From: Caldilineae bacterium
GTDB lineage: Bacteria; Chloroflexota; Anaerolineae; J102
DNA length: 8,516 bases
Assembly (NCBI GenBank): GCA_003694905.1
Contig: RFJM01000112.1
Span: forward strand, 1 to 8,516
Reading direction: 5' to 3'
Made by a program: the position numbers and the translations under genes. The notes beneath the pieces were generated by a model. It saw only the letters and a list, made by a program, of their open reading frames with translations, ran no database searches and was not told the DNA's origin. Each line of letters opens with the position of its first letter. Within the stretch, counting starts at the first letter, position 1. Positions 6,380-8,516 of the stretch are shown here, in pieces.

Positions 6380-7030
6380 GCCGCCGAGGAAGCGACGCCA
6401 TGCCGTCTCGAAGAAGAGCAGGCGGTCGATGAGCAGGGTGATGCGGGCGCCCGCGGTGCTGGCCAGGAGAGCTCCGAACGCGATCATCAGCATCCAATAA
6501 CCGAGGGTAGCGGCTTTGTGCAGGAGGGAGGATGCCGGGGCAGGGAGGGTGCGTTGTCGGAAGTAGATGACGACAGCTACGGTGGTTAGGGTGGCGGCCA
6601 GTACGGAGAGGGCGTCGAGCCAGGAGGGTGCCTGGGGCAGGAAGCTAAGCCGGGTTGCCACCATAAGCTGGGGGACCAGGGTACCACGCAGGGCGCCGGC
6701 CAGGGCCAGCGCGCCCCCCACACCCAAGAGCAGGCCCAGGGGCAACAGGCCTACGTCATGCAACCGCGACCAGGGCAGGAAACGAAGGGCCAGCAACAAT
6801 ATGAGGAGCAGGGGGATCAAGAGGGGAAGGTGTTTTGCCGGAGAGGTGAACAGGGGGCGGAAGAGGCCGGGGAACAACACCATGCGCAGTACCACAGCAG
6901 CAACATAGCCGCTGAGGGTGCCCAATACGAGGTACTGGGCCGCCCGCGAGAAGATGTTTCTGCGCCAGACGTGACTGAAAACAGCGACCGTCAGGAGCGT
7001 GGCAACGACCAGGCCGGGCAGATCAAGCAT
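6377..7030 (-). CDS. Six-helix integral membrane protein of unknown function
   Basis: This is a 217-residue, highly hydrophobic protein with about six membrane helices: 5-22, 33-55, 67-85, 94-114, 138-157 and 173-192. Short basic loops (VWRRNIFSR at 21-29; RFLPWSRLHD at 83-92; YFRQR at 156-160) suggest cytoplasmic sides. No catalytic or transport motif is apparent. The frame is open further upstream to 7456, but that part overlaps the zinc-ribbon gene in another frame and is not hydrophobic in the same way. The ATG at 7030 shares eight bases with the end of the zinc-ribbon gene, so the two are translationally coupled and the products probably interact. I do not recognise a named family. Confidence 0.85.
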   Translation of the reverse strand: MLDLPGLVVATLLTVAVFSHVWRRNIFSRAAQYLVLGTLSGYVAAVVLRMVLFPGLFRPLFTSPAKHLPLLIPLLLILLLALRFLPWSRLHDVGLLPLGLLLGVGGALALAGALRGTLVPQLMVATRLSFLPQAPSWLDALSVLAATLTTVAVVIYFRQRTLPAPASSLLHKAATLGYWMLMIAFGALLASTAGARITLLIDRLLFFETAWRRFLGG

Positions 7031-8126
7031 CGGGCACCAGCAGGGAACGGAAGAGTGCGATGAGTACGATGAGGATGAAGAACAGGTGCACCATGCTCTG
7101 GGCGTTTTCCTGCCGACTCGCGGGGCCTGGCCGTCCCAGGCGCTCTTCGTAAGCGAGGGCGTCGGCATAGGAGGAGAGCAGGGCATCGATCTGGCCCGTC
7201 TGCTCGTAGGGACGCAGGACGGGGGCCACCGCGCCCGAAGCCGCCACGATGAAAGGGGTGGTTTGGCGACTGGCCACCTGCTCGACCCATTCCTGGGTGG
7301 CGGCAGTCTCGGCAGAGAACTGGATGAGAAGGGCAAAAGGTTGCAATGAGTCCTCTTCTTCCAGCCCCAGGGTGCGTACGCTCTGGGGATCGAGGGTGGT
7401 CGTCTGCGCGGGGGAGAGGGCCAGGGCACGCACGGCCGCGGCGTCTCCGGGCACAAAGCCTAGCTGCACGGCCGGCGGTTGGGCCAGGGCCGAGATGTCC
7501 AGGGCCGCAGCCATGGTGCCGGCGCTAGCGGCCACTGCCGGGCCCGTAGGACGGAGACTGACATGGGCCAGCCGCGCCTGCTTGAGTCGCAGGTGCTGCA
7601 GAATAGGTTGGGCCAGCAACTGCATTTCTCCCTGGGTGGTGGGCTCGTAGTCCCAGGCAATGAGGACGGCCGCGCCCTGAGGCAAGGTATCGATAAGCCG
7701 GTAGGCCGCGTCGACGGCCGGACGTCGCGGGATGCCCTGCTGCGAAAGGGGTGGCAACAAGCGGCCCAGAACGGCAGAGAGGATGAGGATGGCACCGACA
7801 CTGACCAGCAGAGCCGAAGCTTGGGAAGTGCGCGTGGGGGTGATACTCCCCGCGGACTCCTCCCCCGCCACCGTCTCCTCCTTCGGCGGCAGCGGCGCCG
7901 CAGCGGGGATCGTATCGGGTTGCAGCGTGGCCAGTACTTCCAGGGGATGAGGGCTGCCACCGCGCAGCCGGCCGGGCAGGATCGCCGGCTCGGGTGGGAT
8001 CAACCCCTGGATCTGGGCCAGTAGCCGGGGCGGCGGCAGGGCCTCCTCGGTCAGGACCGTGCCGCAACGCTCGCAAACGGCAACATCGGGCTTGTTCTCG
8101 TGCCCGCAGCGAGAACAGGTGGTCAT
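7023..8126 (-). CDS. Zinc-ribbon protein with a membrane-flanked extracytoplasmic domain
   Basis: This 367-residue protein begins with a zinc ribbon: Cys4-x2-Cys7 and Cys18-x2-Cys21 (CSRCGHE, CERCGTV). A proline-rich linker (about 30-100) leads to a membrane helix at about 104-124. Residues about 130-340 are a mixed alpha/beta domain with VLIAWDYEP (154-162), LGFVPGDAAAVRALA (222-236) and PVLRPYEQTGQIDALLSSY (302-320). A second helix (about 346-363) ends the protein. By charge the ribbon is cytoplasmic and the large domain outside. The middle domain resembles, from memory, a conserved uncharacterised family in Chloroflexota and Planctomycetes in which a similar segment carries the FDYDP and YLPG patterns; I know no function for it. 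A GAGG lies eight bases before the ATG. The start overlaps the upstream stop as ATGA and its end overlaps the next gene by eight bases. Confidence 0.9.
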   Translation of the reverse strand: MTTCSRCGHENKPDVAVCERCGTVLTEEALPPPRLLAQIQGLIPPEPAILPGRLRGGSPHPLEVLATLQPDTIPAAAPLPPKEETVAGEESAGSITPTRTSQASALLVSVGAILILSAVLGRLLPPLSQQGIPRRPAVDAAYRLIDTLPQGAAVLIAWDYEPTTQGEMQLLAQPILQHLRLKQARLAHVSLRPTGPAVAASAGTMAAALDISALAQPPAVQLGFVPGDAAAVRALALSPAQTTTLDPQSVRTLGLEEEDSLQPFALLIQFSAETAATQEWVEQVASRQTTPFIVAASGAVAPVLRPYEQTGQIDALLSSYADALAYEERLGRPGPASRQENAQSMVHLFFILIVLIALFRSLLVPDA

Positions 8127-8516
8127 GGGGTCAGCCTCAGACGCGAAAACACGGAGAGTACTATCCCCAGCGCCAGCCCGATCAACATGCCGCGAAAGGC
8201 TGCGGCTGCCGGGCCGATGAGGATATCGTGCCGCAACGCAGCCAGCAGAGGCAGCCGTTCGATGACCAGTGGCGTCTGCCCGAGCAAGACCAGCAGAAGT
8301 GTCAGCGCCAGCAAGGCTCCGCCCAGCTCCTGGACGCGCAGATGCCGTACCAGCGCATAGGCCAGAAAAACGGGCAACAGGGCGAACAACGCGGCCAGCC
8401 CCGGCGCCAGGACACTGTCATACAGCCAACGACCCGCGCCCAGACTGAAGCCCGCGGGCAGCATACCCACCACAAAGGTGACGGCAAAGCCCAGGACCAG
8501 GAGGCCACTCAGCGGC
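8123..8516 (-). CDS. Multi-helix membrane protein, N-terminus cut by the right window edge
   Basis: The frame is open to the right edge, giving 130 visible residues before the TGA at 8123-8125. A GTG at 8473 could start a shorter form, but the upstream codons continue a clean hydrophobic helix (SGLLVLGFAVTFVVGML), so the gene almost certainly extends beyond the window. Visible hydrophobic segments are this one and three more, covering the residues encoded at about 8420-8350, 8330-8270 and 8210-8150. A short basic tail (SRLRLTP) ends it. No motif identifies a function. Its stop overlaps the zinc-ribbon start by four bases (ATGA), which links the two in one operon. The family is not recognised. 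Confidence 0.85.
   Translation of the reverse strand, partial: PLSGLLVLGFAVTFVVGMLPAGFSLGAGRWLYDSVLAPGLAALFALLPVFLAYALVRHLRVQELGGALLALTLLLVLLGQTPLVIERLPLLAALRHDILIGPAAAAFRGMLIGLALGIVLSVFSRLRLTP

Noticed and set aside
7031..7456. Upstream extension of the six-helix membrane gene
   Set aside because: The extra 142 codons overlap the zinc-ribbon gene in another frame and read as Arg/Pro/Ser-rich shadow sequence.

Overview
The window looks like high-GC bacterial DNA (about 60% G+C by eye) with nine genes, all on the minus strand and tightly packed. It contains no RNA gene, insertion sequence, CRISPR array or phage gene that I can see. The gene set (membrane-anchored solute-binding proteins, one fused to a VWA domain; a divergent PspA; an AAA ATPase joined to an OmpR-type winged helix; zinc-ribbon membrane proteins) best suggests a member of the Chloroflexota. 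That assignment rests on gene content and remembered protein style, not on a phylogenetic marker.

Layout in the direction of transcription (right to left). First comes a set of three linked membrane genes: a multi-helix protein cut by the right edge (8123-8516), a zinc-ribbon protein with a large extracytoplasmic domain (7023-8126) and a six-helix protein (6377-7030). They overlap by 4 and 8 bases, so they are almost certainly co-translated. Thirty bases further on is a regulator made of an AAA/STAND-like ATPase and an OmpR/PhoB-type DNA-binding domain (4973-6346). A 154-base non-coding gap, the longest in the window, holds a pair of direct repeats and precedes pspA (4129-4818). After pspA come a two-helix protein with a possible PH-like domain (3619-4104), a membrane-anchored solute-binding protein (2306-3553), a membrane-anchored solute-binding/VWA fusion (565-2295) and a two-helix protein cut by the left edge (1-483).

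Working model (inference): the five genes from pspA onward form an envelope-surveillance module. Two related binding-protein domains and a MIDAS-bearing VWA domain face outward, anchored by single N-terminal helices. PspA and the PH-like protein work at the inner face of the membrane. The AAA/winged-helix protein next door is the likely transcriptional switch. No ABC permease or ATPase is present, which points to sensing or scaffolding rather than uptake. The upstream three-gene membrane set may be part of the same system or simply adjacent. I do not recognise this exact combination as a named system.
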